In this document: one piece after another, positions 23,815 through 30,964 of the stretch | Position numbering within the stretch: position 1 is the first letter of the stretch | How the letters are laid out: each line of letters opens with the position of its first letter | Origin: Bacteroidia bacterium | Lineage (GTDB): Bacteria; Bacteroidota; Bacteroidia; Bacteroidales; UBA932 | Direction: 5' to 3' | Length of the DNA: 39,208 nucleotides | NCBI GenBank assembly: GCA_030537315.1 | Contig: JAUNNZ010000020.1 | Location: 1 to 39,208, forward strand | The notes under the pieces: model-generated | Databases searched by the model: none | The model's input: only the letters and a program-made list of their open reading frames with translations | What the model was told of the DNA's origin: nothing | Translations under genes and position numbers: made by a program

Positions 23815-25101
23815 TTACAGGATTACACTAAAGAAGTGGAACGCAATGAACGCGACAACCCAAGCGAGAACCAGGGAGTTCACGACCGTAAAGCCCGCCC
23901 ATTTCCATCCGATCTCCTTGCGCAGCGTCCTGACAGTGGCGACGCAAGGGAAATAAAGGAGGACAAACAAAAGGAAAGCCATCGCTACCGCAGGCGTGAA
24001 GGCGCCGGACTGCCGCATGGCCAGAGCCAACGATTCCTCGTTGTCGGTGTGATACAGGATGCCCATCGTGCTCACGATGGCCTCCTTTGCCGGCAGGCCG
24101 GTAAGGATGCAGACATTCATTTTCCAGTCGAAGCCGAGAGGGGCCATCACAGGCTCCATCCCCTTGCCGACCATGGCGAGATACGAACTGTCCTCTGCGG
24201 CCCTGCTCCCATTGTCTGTCGGGAAATATTCCAGCGCCCAGATGATGACGGAAGCGGCAAGGATGACGGTGGTTATCTTCTGCAGATAATCCTTCGTACG
24301 GTCCCATACGTGACGCCAGAACGGACCTGCCGGCGGAATGCGGAAGGTAGGCAGCACGAAAATGTCGTCATCCTTCCCCTTGCGGAAGAAAGGAGTATGC
24401 TTCATCAGGAAGGCGAACAGTACTGAAAGGACTATGCCCGTGACGTACAGGGATATCATTATCAGCGCCTTGTGGTTCGGGAAGAATGCGGATACGAAGA
24501 GCAGATAGACCGGCAACCTTGCAGAGCAGGACATGAACGGTATCATCAGCATCGTGAGTGTCCTGTCGCGGGGGTCTGATATCTGCTTTGCCGCCATTAT
24601 TGCCGGCACATTGCATCCGAAGCCGACAAGCATGGGGATGAACGAGTTGCCGTGCAGGCCGATGGCGTGCATCAGCTTGTCCATCAGGAAGGCGGCGCGC
24701 GACATATATCCGGAATCTTCCAGCAGAGACAGGAAGAAGAACAGAATCAGAATGTTGGGAAGGAAAGAAATCACCGCGCCGCAGCCCTGTACCACTCCAT
24801 CGGCAAGCATGCTGGAGAACCATCCGGGAGCAAGAACCCCCTTGACCCAATCGGAGAACCTGTCCACCAGCCCCTCTATCCAGGCCTGCGGATATGCTCC
24901 CAGGGTAAACGTGATTTCAAAAATGCCGAAAAGGATGAGGATCAGGATGGGGATGCCAAGCCAGCGATTTGTAAGGACGTGGTCAATCTTGTGGAAAAAC
25001 CGGCTTTCCTTCGGACCCTGGTTGCAATAGAGACTGCCGCGAGTGAACTTGCAGTTCTCGCAGTCACCATTGCATATATATCGGGTTGATTTCACGGCCA
25101 T
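23815..25101 (-). CDS. FeoB-type ferrous iron transporter membrane domain lacking the GTPase domain
   Basis: The product is clearly the membrane part of FeoB: LPNILILFFFLSLLEDSGYM, Gate motifs GFGCNVPAIMA (C163) and MSCSARLPVYLLF (C192), and later ILTGLPAKEAIVSTMGILY. At 428 residues it has no G domain (no GxxGxGKS, NKxD or FeoA part), whereas FeoB is normally about 700-850. Instead the N-terminus carries four cysteines (C10, C14, C17, C26 in CNGDCENCKF...YC), a possible metal or Fe-S site. I chose the ATG at 25101. A TTG at 25128 would put the -7 promoter element inside the gene. The tRNA-Leu gene just upstream leaves no room for a missing half. Energy source and substrate are open. Confidence 0.85.
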   Translation of the reverse strand: MAVKSTRYICNGDCENCKFTRGSLYCNQGPKESRFFHKIDHVLTNRWLGIPILILILFGIFEITFTLGAYPQAWIEGLVDRFSDWVKGVLAPGWFSSMLADGVVQGCGAVISFLPNILILFFFLSLLEDSGYMSRAAFLMDKLMHAIGLHGNSFIPMLVGFGCNVPAIMAAKQISDPRDRTLTMLMIPFMSCSARLPVYLLFVSAFFPNHKALIMISLYVTGIVLSVLFAFLMKHTPFFRKGKDDDIFVLPTFRIPPAGPFWRHVWDRTKDYLQKITTVILAASVIIWALEYFPTDNGSRAAEDSSYLAMVGKGMEPVMAPLGFDWKMNVCILTGLPAKEAIVSTMGILYHTDNEESLALAMRQSGAFTPAVAMAFLLFVLLYFPCVATVRTLRKEIGWKWAGFTVVNSLVLAWVVAFIAFHFFSVIL

Positions 25102-25117
25102 GTTTCGTTTGCCGATG

Positions 25118-25125
25118 CAAAGGTA
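25118..25125 (-). promoter_or_regulatory. -7 element TACCTTTG of the feoB-queH-pepO run
   Basis: TACCTTTG (minus strand) ends 16 bases before the ATG at 25101. The -33 position does not read TTTG. It supports the downstream ATG over the upstream TTG. Confidence 0.5.
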
Positions 25126-25143
25126 CAAGATTTTGCATTTTTT

Positions 25144-25174
25144 TTTGCGTTTTTAAGAAATATCTCTAATTTTG
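25144..25174 (+). promoter_or_regulatory. Complete Bacteroidetes promoter of tRNA-Leu(GAG)
   Basis: TTTG (25144-25147), 19 bases, then TAATTTTG (25167-25174), an exact match to TTTG-N19-TAnnTTTG. The tRNA starts 16 bases downstream. Confidence 0.88.
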
Positions 25175-25189
25175 CAGTCCCAAAGTAAT

Positions 25190-25272
25190 GCGGATGTGGT
25201 GAAATGGTAGACACGCTACTTTGAGGGGGTAGTGGGCGTTGGCCTGTGTGAGTTCGAGTCTCACCATCCGCA
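25190..25272 (+). tRNA. tRNA-Leu(GAG)
   Basis: A class II tRNA with acceptor stem GCGGATG and CATCCGC, T arm GTGAGTTCGAGTCTCAC and a long variable arm. The anticodon loop TTGAGGG, between CTACT and GGTAG, gives anticodon GAG. The 3' CCA is not encoded (the bases after the discriminator A are CGA), unlike the other leucine tRNA of this window. A terminator follows. Confidence 0.97.
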
Positions 25273-25279
25273 CGAAATG

Positions 25280-25311
25280 AAAGCGCAACCGGATTCGGTT
25301 GCGCTTTTTTT
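25280..25311 (+). terminator. Terminator of tRNA-Leu(GAG)
   Basis: A twelve-pair perfect stem AAAGCGCAACCG / CGGTTGCGCTTT with a GATT loop, continuing into a seven-base T run. It begins eight bases after the tRNA. Confidence 0.93.
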
Positions 25312-25330
25312 ATAGTGTGGTCGAAATTTG

Positions 25331-25364
25331 GTTCTAACGGCATACGTATGCCTGCCGTTAGAAC
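25331..25364. repeat. Nested inverted repeats between tRNA-Leu(GAG) and the SnoaL-like lipoprotein gene
   Basis: A perfect 12-base inverted repeat, GTTCTAACGGCA (25331-25342) and TGCCGTTAGAAC (25353-25364), encloses ten bases. Overlapping its inside is a second perfect palindrome GGCATACGTATGCC (25339-25352). Neither strand has a strong T run after it, so it may be a weak terminator for the minus-strand gene or a protein-binding site. Confidence 0.6.
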
Positions 25365-25369
25365 AAAAA

Positions 25370-26473
25370 TCAATAGTTCTGCTGTGGCTTGTCGCCGCAG
25401 CCGGCAGGGAATTCGTGGATGCGGTTTATAGCACGGGCCTCTTTTTCGGAGATGCCTGCCTTGTCCCAATCGATTTCGGCTTCGTGTCCGGCATAGTCGC
25501 AGATGCGGACGGCGCAGAGGTAGCCGTTCTCGTCGCGTGTATATGCGCTGCAGGCCGACATTGCGATACGGTTCCTGCTTTCTGCTCCTAGGTCGGAGAC
25601 CACGTGGCACCATTCGATGACGCAGGTCTTGCCGTCATCGATGATGGTCTCATAGCGCATTCCCACACAGGCTGGGATGTATGTCGAGAGGCCGAATCCG
25701 AATGAATGCGCGCTTTTGGACATTTCCTCGCCTGAAAGCACACGTGAGTTCTTCGGTTCGTAGCCGCCGAGGATGCACTGCTCGGCGAAACATTCGTGGA
25801 TCTTGTCCGGGCTGCAGTAAGGTGCGTGGTGAAGCGCCTCGTAGTATGCGCGCATACCGCTTGTTAGGAGCTGCGGGTCTCCCATTTCGAGATGGGCGGA
25901 CTGCCAGATCGGTTTGCGGTACGGTGTAAGGTCGGGAACGTAAGTGTAGTTCGTGTACATACGCACTTCGTCAAGGAGTACAGGTGTGCGGAGATCGACG
26001 CACACGAAGAACGGGGCCTCGTTTATGGCGCCGTCCACCACGAACTTGAACACTCCTTCCAGGCAGATGCGGCCGCCGCCGACCGTCTGGAATACCGGAG
26101 TGAACGTGGCGCCTTCGGCATTGAAGCGGGGAAGGAAGCCTTCGGCAAATGCCTTGATGCCGTCAAGGCCTTCGAAGCGGCCATAAGGTGCGTCCACTGC
26201 CGGAAGGTCGTCGCGGAAGATCTTTGTCTCGCGGAACAGGGCGGCGACGTCGTCGGCGCGGCCTTCGCAGAGGGCGTTGACGAACCATACGTCAGGTGAG
26301 TCAGTATTTATTTCCTGCGGCATATCCTTGTACAGGCGTTCCAGAGTGCAGGAGTCGCGTACGGGGAGCCCGTCGGTGATGTTGTTTCCGGTGGTTTTTG
26401 GATTGACAGCGCAGGCTTGCAGTACGATGAGCGCCAGGGCGGATGCTTTCTCGGTGATTTTTTTCAGTGTCAT
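25370..26473 (-). CDS. Lipoprotein with two SnoaL/NTF2-like domains
   Basis: The 367-residue product begins with a lipoprotein signal ending in LIVLQAC (C21), so it is exported and lipid anchored. Two stretches look like SnoaL/NTF2-like cones: about 60-175 (FVNALCEGRADDVAALF, FEGLDGIKAFAEGFLPRFN, DGAINEAPFFVCVDL) and about 195-335 (AYYEALHHAPYCSPDKIHECF, GGYEPKNSRVLSGEEMSK, CVIEWCHVVSD). Such folds bind small molecules or act as isomerases or hydratases; no catalytic set can be assigned. It stands alone, with its own -7 element and convergent to the tRNA. The domain call is by pattern and moderately sure. Function is unknown. Confidence 0.65.
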   Translation of the reverse strand: MTLKKITEKASALALIVLQACAVNPKTTGNNITDGLPVRDSCTLERLYKDMPQEINTDSPDVWFVNALCEGRADDVAALFRETKIFRDDLPAVDAPYGRFEGLDGIKAFAEGFLPRFNAEGATFTPVFQTVGGGRICLEGVFKFVVDGAINEAPFFVCVDLRTPVLLDEVRMYTNYTYVPDLTPYRKPIWQSAHLEMGDPQLLTSGMRAYYEALHHAPYCSPDKIHECFAEQCILGGYEPKNSRVLSGEEMSKSAHSFGFGLSTYIPACVGMRYETIIDDGKTCVIEWCHVVSDLGAESRNRIAMSACSAYTRDENGYLCAVRICDYAGHEAEIDWDKAGISEKEARAINRIHEFPAGCGDKPQQNY

Positions 26474-26498
26474 ATCGGTAGTGGTTGGATACTGACAT

Positions 26499-26506
26499 CA
26501 AATTTA
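26499..26506 (-). promoter_or_regulatory. -7 element TAAATTTG of the SnoaL-like lipoprotein gene
   Basis: TAAATTTG on the minus strand, 25 bases before the start codon, fits TAnnTTTG. The -33 position has no TTTG. Confidence 0.45.
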
Positions 26507-26570
26507 CTTCTTTTTGCAACATTTAGGCACGATTTTTCGTTAGCAAATAGAGTTTTTCTTCGTCTAACTG

Positions 26571-26600
26571 TTGGAATTAAAAAAATCAGTTGTATATTTG
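26571..26600 (+). promoter_or_regulatory. Promoter of the five-gene exporter operon
   Basis: TTG (26571-26573), preceded by G instead of T, is followed after 19 bases by TATATTTG (26593-26600). The ATPase ATG is 25 bases downstream. Spacing is exact and the -33 box has three of four bases. Confidence 0.75.
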
Positions 26601-26625
26601 CAGCGTATTAGTTCAGTAGTACACT

Positions 26626-27345
26626 ATGATAGATTTAAGAAATGTCAACAAGACTTACTTCGGAGCGCAGCCTCTTCACGTGTTGAAAGGTATTGACCTT
26701 CACATAGATAAGGGTGAGTTCGTATCCATTATGGGAGCGTCCGGTTCCGGCAAGTCCACACTTCTCAACATACTCGGAATCCTCGACAACTATGACAGCG
26801 GCGAGTATTATCTCGCCGGGAAGCTGATCAAGGACCTTTCCGAAAGGCAGGCTGCGGATTACCGCAACCGCATGATCGGCTTCATCTTCCAGTCATTCAA
26901 CCTCATCGGTTTCAAGACCGCTGTGGAGAATGTCGAGCTGCCGCTTTTTTATCAGGGTGTGTCACGTCACAAGCGTCACGAAATGGCGATGGAATATCTC
27001 GACAAGCTCGGAATCAAGGACTGGGCGGGACATTACCCGAACGAGATGTCCGGCGGCCAGAAACAGCGCGTTGCCATAGCGCGCGCCCTCATCACGAACC
27101 CTCAGATTCTTCTGGCCGACGAGCCTACCGGCGCGCTTGACTCAAAGACGTCCGAGGAAGTGATGACGCTACTCAGCGACCTTAACCGCACCGAGGGTGT
27201 CACCATAGTTGTCGTGACCCACGAAAGCGGCGTTGCGAACTGCACGAACAAGATCGTCCACATCAAGGACGGCATCATCGGCAACATAGAAGAAAACAGG
27301 GAACACCACGCATCCGCCTTCGGCGTCGGCAGCATAATGAAATAA
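26626..27345 (+). CDS. ABC exporter ATPase, MacB/LolD-like
   Basis: The 239-residue protein is the nucleotide-binding subunit of a MacB-type exporter. It shows Walker A GASGSGKST (37-45, K43), Q-loop Q89 in FIFQSFNLI, signature MSGGQKQRVAIARAL (141-155), Walker B ILLADEPTGALDS (161-173) and the switch histidine in VVVTHES. In this family ATP use drives substrate extrusion by mechanotransmission through the permease. Its stop overlaps the first permease start (TAATG). The gene order ATPase, two permeases, HlyD, TolC indicates a trans-envelope efflux or export system. Confidence 0.94.
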   Translation: MIDLRNVNKTYFGAQPLHVLKGIDLHIDKGEFVSIMGASGSGKSTLLNILGILDNYDSGEYYLAGKLIKDLSERQAADYRNRMIGFIFQSFNLIGFKTAVENVELPLFYQGVSRHKRHEMAMEYLDKLGIKDWAGHYPNEMSGGQKQRVAIARALITNPQILLADEPTGALDSKTSEEVMTLLSDLNRTEGVTIVVVTHESGVANCTNKIVHIKDGIIGNIEENREHHASAFGVGSIMK

Positions 27346-28610
27346 TGAAAGACCTCATCACCGAAATATGGGAATCCATCCGGCGCAACAAGTTGCGCAC
27401 CTGCCTCACCGGCTTTGCGGTGTCCTGGGGCATCTTTATGCTCATCGTGCTGCTGGGTGCAGGCAACGGCGTGCGCAACGCCTTCAACTCCCAGGCCAAT
27501 GACGTGGCGACCAATACCGTCCAGGTGGGCGGCGGGCGCACCTCAGAGCCTTATGCCGGCTTCCGCGCAGGCAGGCGCATACGTCTTACCGAAGATGATA
27601 TGACCCGCATCAAGGAAGCCTTCCCGGACATAGTGGATGACGTGACCTCGACCACCAGCATACAGCTGACTTTCACATACCGCGACATCCACGTTTCCGG
27701 TGGCCTTGACGGCAATTTCCCTTCGAGGAAAGATATGGACAAGATTGTGATTCTGCACGGCCGGTACATCAATGACACCGATATCAAGCAGAAGCGCAAG
27801 GTTGTTGTGGTGCCTGAAAAGGTTGCGGAGAAGTTCCTCGACAACCCCAACATCCCGGTGGAGAGGCTTATCGGCAAGAATATACGCGCGGGCAAGGTCA
27901 ACTACAAGGTTGTGGGCATAATGAAATCAGACGATACCAACAGCAATATCTGGCTGCCGGCTCCATATACGACAGTGCGTGACGTCTATTCCAAGGGCCA
28001 GTACATTGACGAACTGACGTTCTCTTTCCACGGTCTTGAAACGGAAGAAGCTCACGAGCAGTTCGAAGACGGTATCCACGCAGTGCTGAATGCGCGCCAC
28101 AAGGCGGCGCCGGATGACCGCAGCGCGGTCTGGATCTGGAACCGCTTCACCCAGAACCTTCAGATGAACAAGGCGGGGAATATCCTCAACAAGGCTCTCT
28201 GGATAGTCGGACTGTTCACCCTTCTGGGCGGCATTGTGGGTGTCAGCAACATTATGCTCATCACCGTCAAGGAGCGTACGCACGAGTTTGGCATACGCAA
28301 GGCCATCGGGGCGTCTCCGTGGAATATCACCAAGCTGATCATTTCCGAAAGCGTCATCATCACGGCCTTCTTCGGATACGTAGGAATGGTCCTGGGTATG
28401 ATTGCCTGCGATATACTTGACAAGACTCTCGGACAAAGTTCCCAGGACATAATGGGAATGACAATCAAGATTATGGAAAACCCTACCGTCGGGTTCGATG
28501 TGGCAATCGAAGCAACGATAGTGTTGATAATAGCTGGTACGGTGGCCGGACTCATCCCGGCACTCAAGGCCTCCAAAGTTAAACCGATAGAAGCGCTCAG
28601 GGCAGAATGA
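27345..28610 (+). CDS. MacB-type permease (first of two)
   Basis: The 421-residue protein has the MacB/FtsX layout: one N-terminal membrane helix (about 20-42, after IRRNKLRTCLTGFAVSWG), a large periplasmic domain (about 50-280), and three C-terminal helices (about 290-400). The conserved motif is VGVSNIMLITVKERTHEFGIRKAIGASPW (300-329; quoted as VKERTHEFGIRKAIGA). It ends in the typical KASKVKPIEALRAE. There is no fused ATPase; the partner is the preceding gene. It overlaps the second permease by four bases. The two probably form a heterodimer. Confidence 0.92.
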   Translation: MKDLITEIWESIRRNKLRTCLTGFAVSWGIFMLIVLLGAGNGVRNAFNSQANDVATNTVQVGGGRTSEPYAGFRAGRRIRLTEDDMTRIKEAFPDIVDDVTSTTSIQLTFTYRDIHVSGGLDGNFPSRKDMDKIVILHGRYINDTDIKQKRKVVVVPEKVAEKFLDNPNIPVERLIGKNIRAGKVNYKVVGIMKSDDTNSNIWLPAPYTTVRDVYSKGQYIDELTFSFHGLETEEAHEQFEDGIHAVLNARHKAAPDDRSAVWIWNRFTQNLQMNKAGNILNKALWIVGLFTLLGGIVGVSNIMLITVKERTHEFGIRKAIGASPWNITKLIISESVIITAFFGYVGMVLGMIACDILDKTLGQSSQDIMGMTIKIMENPTVGFDVAIEATIVLIIAGTVAGLIPALKASKVKPIEALRAE

Positions 28611-29842
28611 AATGGGATTTTGACAGTTTTCGTGAGATAGGCGACGCTCTTGTGCGCAACAAGAGCAGAAGTCTGCTGACCGGTTTCGGCGTGTTCTGGG
28701 GCCTGTTTATGCTGCTCTTTATGGTAGGTGGCGGCGATGGTGTGAAACAGCTGCTTCTTCAGAATTTTGAAGGCTTTGCCTCCAATACGACAATCGTTTT
28801 CACCAGCCGCACCACCAAGCCGTACAAAGGCAACAAGGAGGGCAGGTGGTTCGAGATGGGGTCGCGCGATGTCGCAAGATTGAAACAGATGGTACCCGAA
28901 CTGGACATTGTGACTCCGTCACTCGGCTGGTGGGGGATAAATGCGGAATTCGATTCCCATACCCTTGAAATCAACGTCACAGGGGTCTTGCCCGAGTATG
29001 TCAATATTGAAATACCGAAACTCAAATACGGACGTTTCCTGAGCCAGAACGACTGCAACCAGGGCCGTAAGGTATGTGTGATCGGCAAACGTGTTTTTGA
29101 AACCCTTTTCCCTGATGGCGAAAACCCTTGCGGAAAGATGATAAAAGTGGCCGGAACTTATTTCACCGTTGTCGGCGTGAACCTTTCATCCAGCAATGTC
29201 AGCATTCAGGGCAGTCCCGACACAAAGGTGTATGTCCCGCTCCCGGTTCTGCAGCAACTGAGGCACACCGGTGACTATATCGACCTTGTGTGCTGCACGG
29301 CCAAGGGCAGCATCAAGACAAGCACGCTTGAAGACAGGATAAGGCAGATCATCGCCCGCCAGCATACCGTAGACCCGACTGACAGGGATGCCATCCAGGT
29401 TATGAATACCGAGCAGATATTCCAATTGATGGACAGCCTTATGCGGGGCGTAAGTTTCCTTATCTGGCTGGTCGGCCTCGGAACTATTTTCGCGGGAGCG
29501 ATAGGCGTCAGTAACATTATGATGGTTACCGTCAAGGAACGCACGACCGAAATCGGCATCCGTCGCGCCATCGGCGCCACTCCGTTTGAAATCCTGTCGC
29601 AGATCATAATGGAAAGCGTTTCGCTTACCGTTGCTGCCGGATCATTCGGAATAGTGCTGGCGGTATCGGTGCTGCGCGTGATGGAAATGGCAACGAGAGA
29701 GCAGGGGATACCTTTCCAGGTAAGTTTCGGTACCGCGATGCTTGCCCTGTCGCTTCTTGCGCTGCTCGGTGTGGCCGCCGGAATGGCCCCTGCATACAGG
29801 GCGATGAAGATCAAGCCTGTGGATGCAATGAGAGATGAATAA
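28607..29842 (+). CDS. MacB-type permease (second of two)
   Basis: The 411-residue product is a paralogue of the previous permease with the same four-helix layout. It has RNKSRSLLTGFGVFWGLFML at the first helix, a periplasmic domain, then IGVSNIMMVTVKERTTEIGIRRAIGA-type motif (quoted VKERTTEIGIRRAIGA) and the end KIKPVDAMRDE. It differs strongly in the periplasmic part, as in heterodimeric exporters where the two halves contact the adaptor differently. It starts at ATGA of the preceding stop and is 15 bases ahead of the adaptor gene. The substrate is unknown. Confidence 0.92.
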   Translation: MKWDFDSFREIGDALVRNKSRSLLTGFGVFWGLFMLLFMVGGGDGVKQLLLQNFEGFASNTTIVFTSRTTKPYKGNKEGRWFEMGSRDVARLKQMVPELDIVTPSLGWWGINAEFDSHTLEINVTGVLPEYVNIEIPKLKYGRFLSQNDCNQGRKVCVIGKRVFETLFPDGENPCGKMIKVAGTYFTVVGVNLSSSNVSIQGSPDTKVYVPLPVLQQLRHTGDYIDLVCCTAKGSIKTSTLEDRIRQIIARQHTVDPTDRDAIQVMNTEQIFQLMDSLMRGVSFLIWLVGLGTIFAGAIGVSNIMMVTVKERTTEIGIRRAIGATPFEILSQIIMESVSLTVAAGSFGIVLAVSVLRVMEMATREQGIPFQVSFGTAMLALSLLALLGVAAGMAPAYRAMKIKPVDAMRDE

Positions 29843-29857
29843 TAAAAACACAACGAT

Positions 29858-30958
29858 ATGAAAAGAATATTCAAGTACATCCTGTTCGCGTTCATCGCGA
29901 TTTTCATCCTTGGTACTTTCGTGTACCTTTTCAAGAATTCCCGCCCGAAGGTGGAACAGTATGAAGAGCTGACCGTCGAGGCCCGCGACATCGACCGCAC
30001 CACCATCGTCACCGGCAAGATTGAGCCGCGCAACGAGGTGAACATCAAGCCCCAGATCAACGGCATCATCGCCGAGCTCTACAAGGAGGCCGGCCAGATG
30101 GTGCAGGAAGGCGAAATCATCGCCAAGCTGAAAGTCATTCCCGATATGAACCAGCTCAGCTCCGCCCAGTCCCGTGTCCGCCTGGCAGACATCAACCTCA
30201 AGCAGGCCAAGACCAACTATGAGCGCGAGAAAGCTCTTTACGACAAGGACCTCGTGAGCGCAGACGAGTATGACAAGATATTCCAGGCCTACAACCAGGC
30301 CGTCGAGGAGCGCGCAGCAGCGCAGGACGCTCTCGAAGTCATCCGGGACGGTGTGTCCAGCACCAATGCGAAGGGAAGTTCAACCCTCATCCGCTCGACC
30401 ATCACCGGACTTATCCTTGATATCCCCGTCAAGGTCGGAAACTCCGTAATCCAGGCCAATACGATGAACGATGGTACCACAGTCGCGACCGTCGCGAATA
30501 TGAACGACCTCATCTTTGACGGCAACATCGACGAGACCGAGGTGGGTTCACTCGCCGAAGGTACGCCGATGACGATCACAATCGGCGCTCTGCCGGACTA
30601 TAAGTCACAGGCGATTCTCGAGTACATCTCGCCTAAGGCAACCGACAACAACGGCGCGAACCAGTTCGAAATCAAGGCTGCCGTCGATGTCACTTCAGAC
30701 CATATGATACGCTCCGGATACAGCTCGAATGCGGAAATCGTTCTTGAAAGCGCCACCCAGGTTCCGGCCATCGAGGAGAGTGCGATCGAATTCGACGGCG
30801 ACGACTCCTACGTCTATGTCAAGACCGATGACAAGAAAGAGGGATACGAGCGCATCCAGATAACCACAGGCATCAGCGACGGCCTCTACATAGAGGTGAC
30901 GTCAGGCCTCAAGCTGGGCGACAAGGTCCGCGGCAACAAGATAATTGAAGAGAAATAA
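29858..30958 (+). CDS. Periplasmic adaptor (HlyD/MacA-like)
   Basis: This membrane-fusion protein links the permeases with the outer-membrane channel. The 366-residue product has an N-terminal membrane anchor (about 5-25), a lipoyl half (GKIEPRNEVNIKPQINGIIA, 53-72), a helical hairpin (about 100-165, with DINLKQAKTNYEREKALYD), the second lipoyl half, and beta-barrel and proximal domains (VATVANMNDLIFDGNIDE, about 208-225; DDSYVYVKTDDKKEGYERI). The hairpin is of moderate length. It belongs to the exporter operon by close spacing (15 bases before, 6 after). Confidence 0.93.
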   Translation: MKRIFKYILFAFIAIFILGTFVYLFKNSRPKVEQYEELTVEARDIDRTTIVTGKIEPRNEVNIKPQINGIIAELYKEAGQMVQEGEIIAKLKVIPDMNQLSSAQSRVRLADINLKQAKTNYEREKALYDKDLVSADEYDKIFQAYNQAVEERAAAQDALEVIRDGVSSTNAKGSSTLIRSTITGLILDIPVKVGNSVIQANTMNDGTTVATVANMNDLIFDGNIDETEVGSLAEGTPMTITIGALPDYKSQAILEYISPKATDNNGANQFEIKAAVDVTSDHMIRSGYSSNAEIVLESATQVPAIEESAIEFDGDDSYVYVKTDDKKEGYERIQITTGISDGLYIEVTSGLKLGDKVRGNKIIEEK

Positions 30959-30964
30959 TACACT

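Noticed and set aside
25102-25128. TTG start for the feoB-like gene
   Set aside because: It would include the -7 promoter element in the coding sequence. The ATG at 25101 lies at a plausible distance from it.
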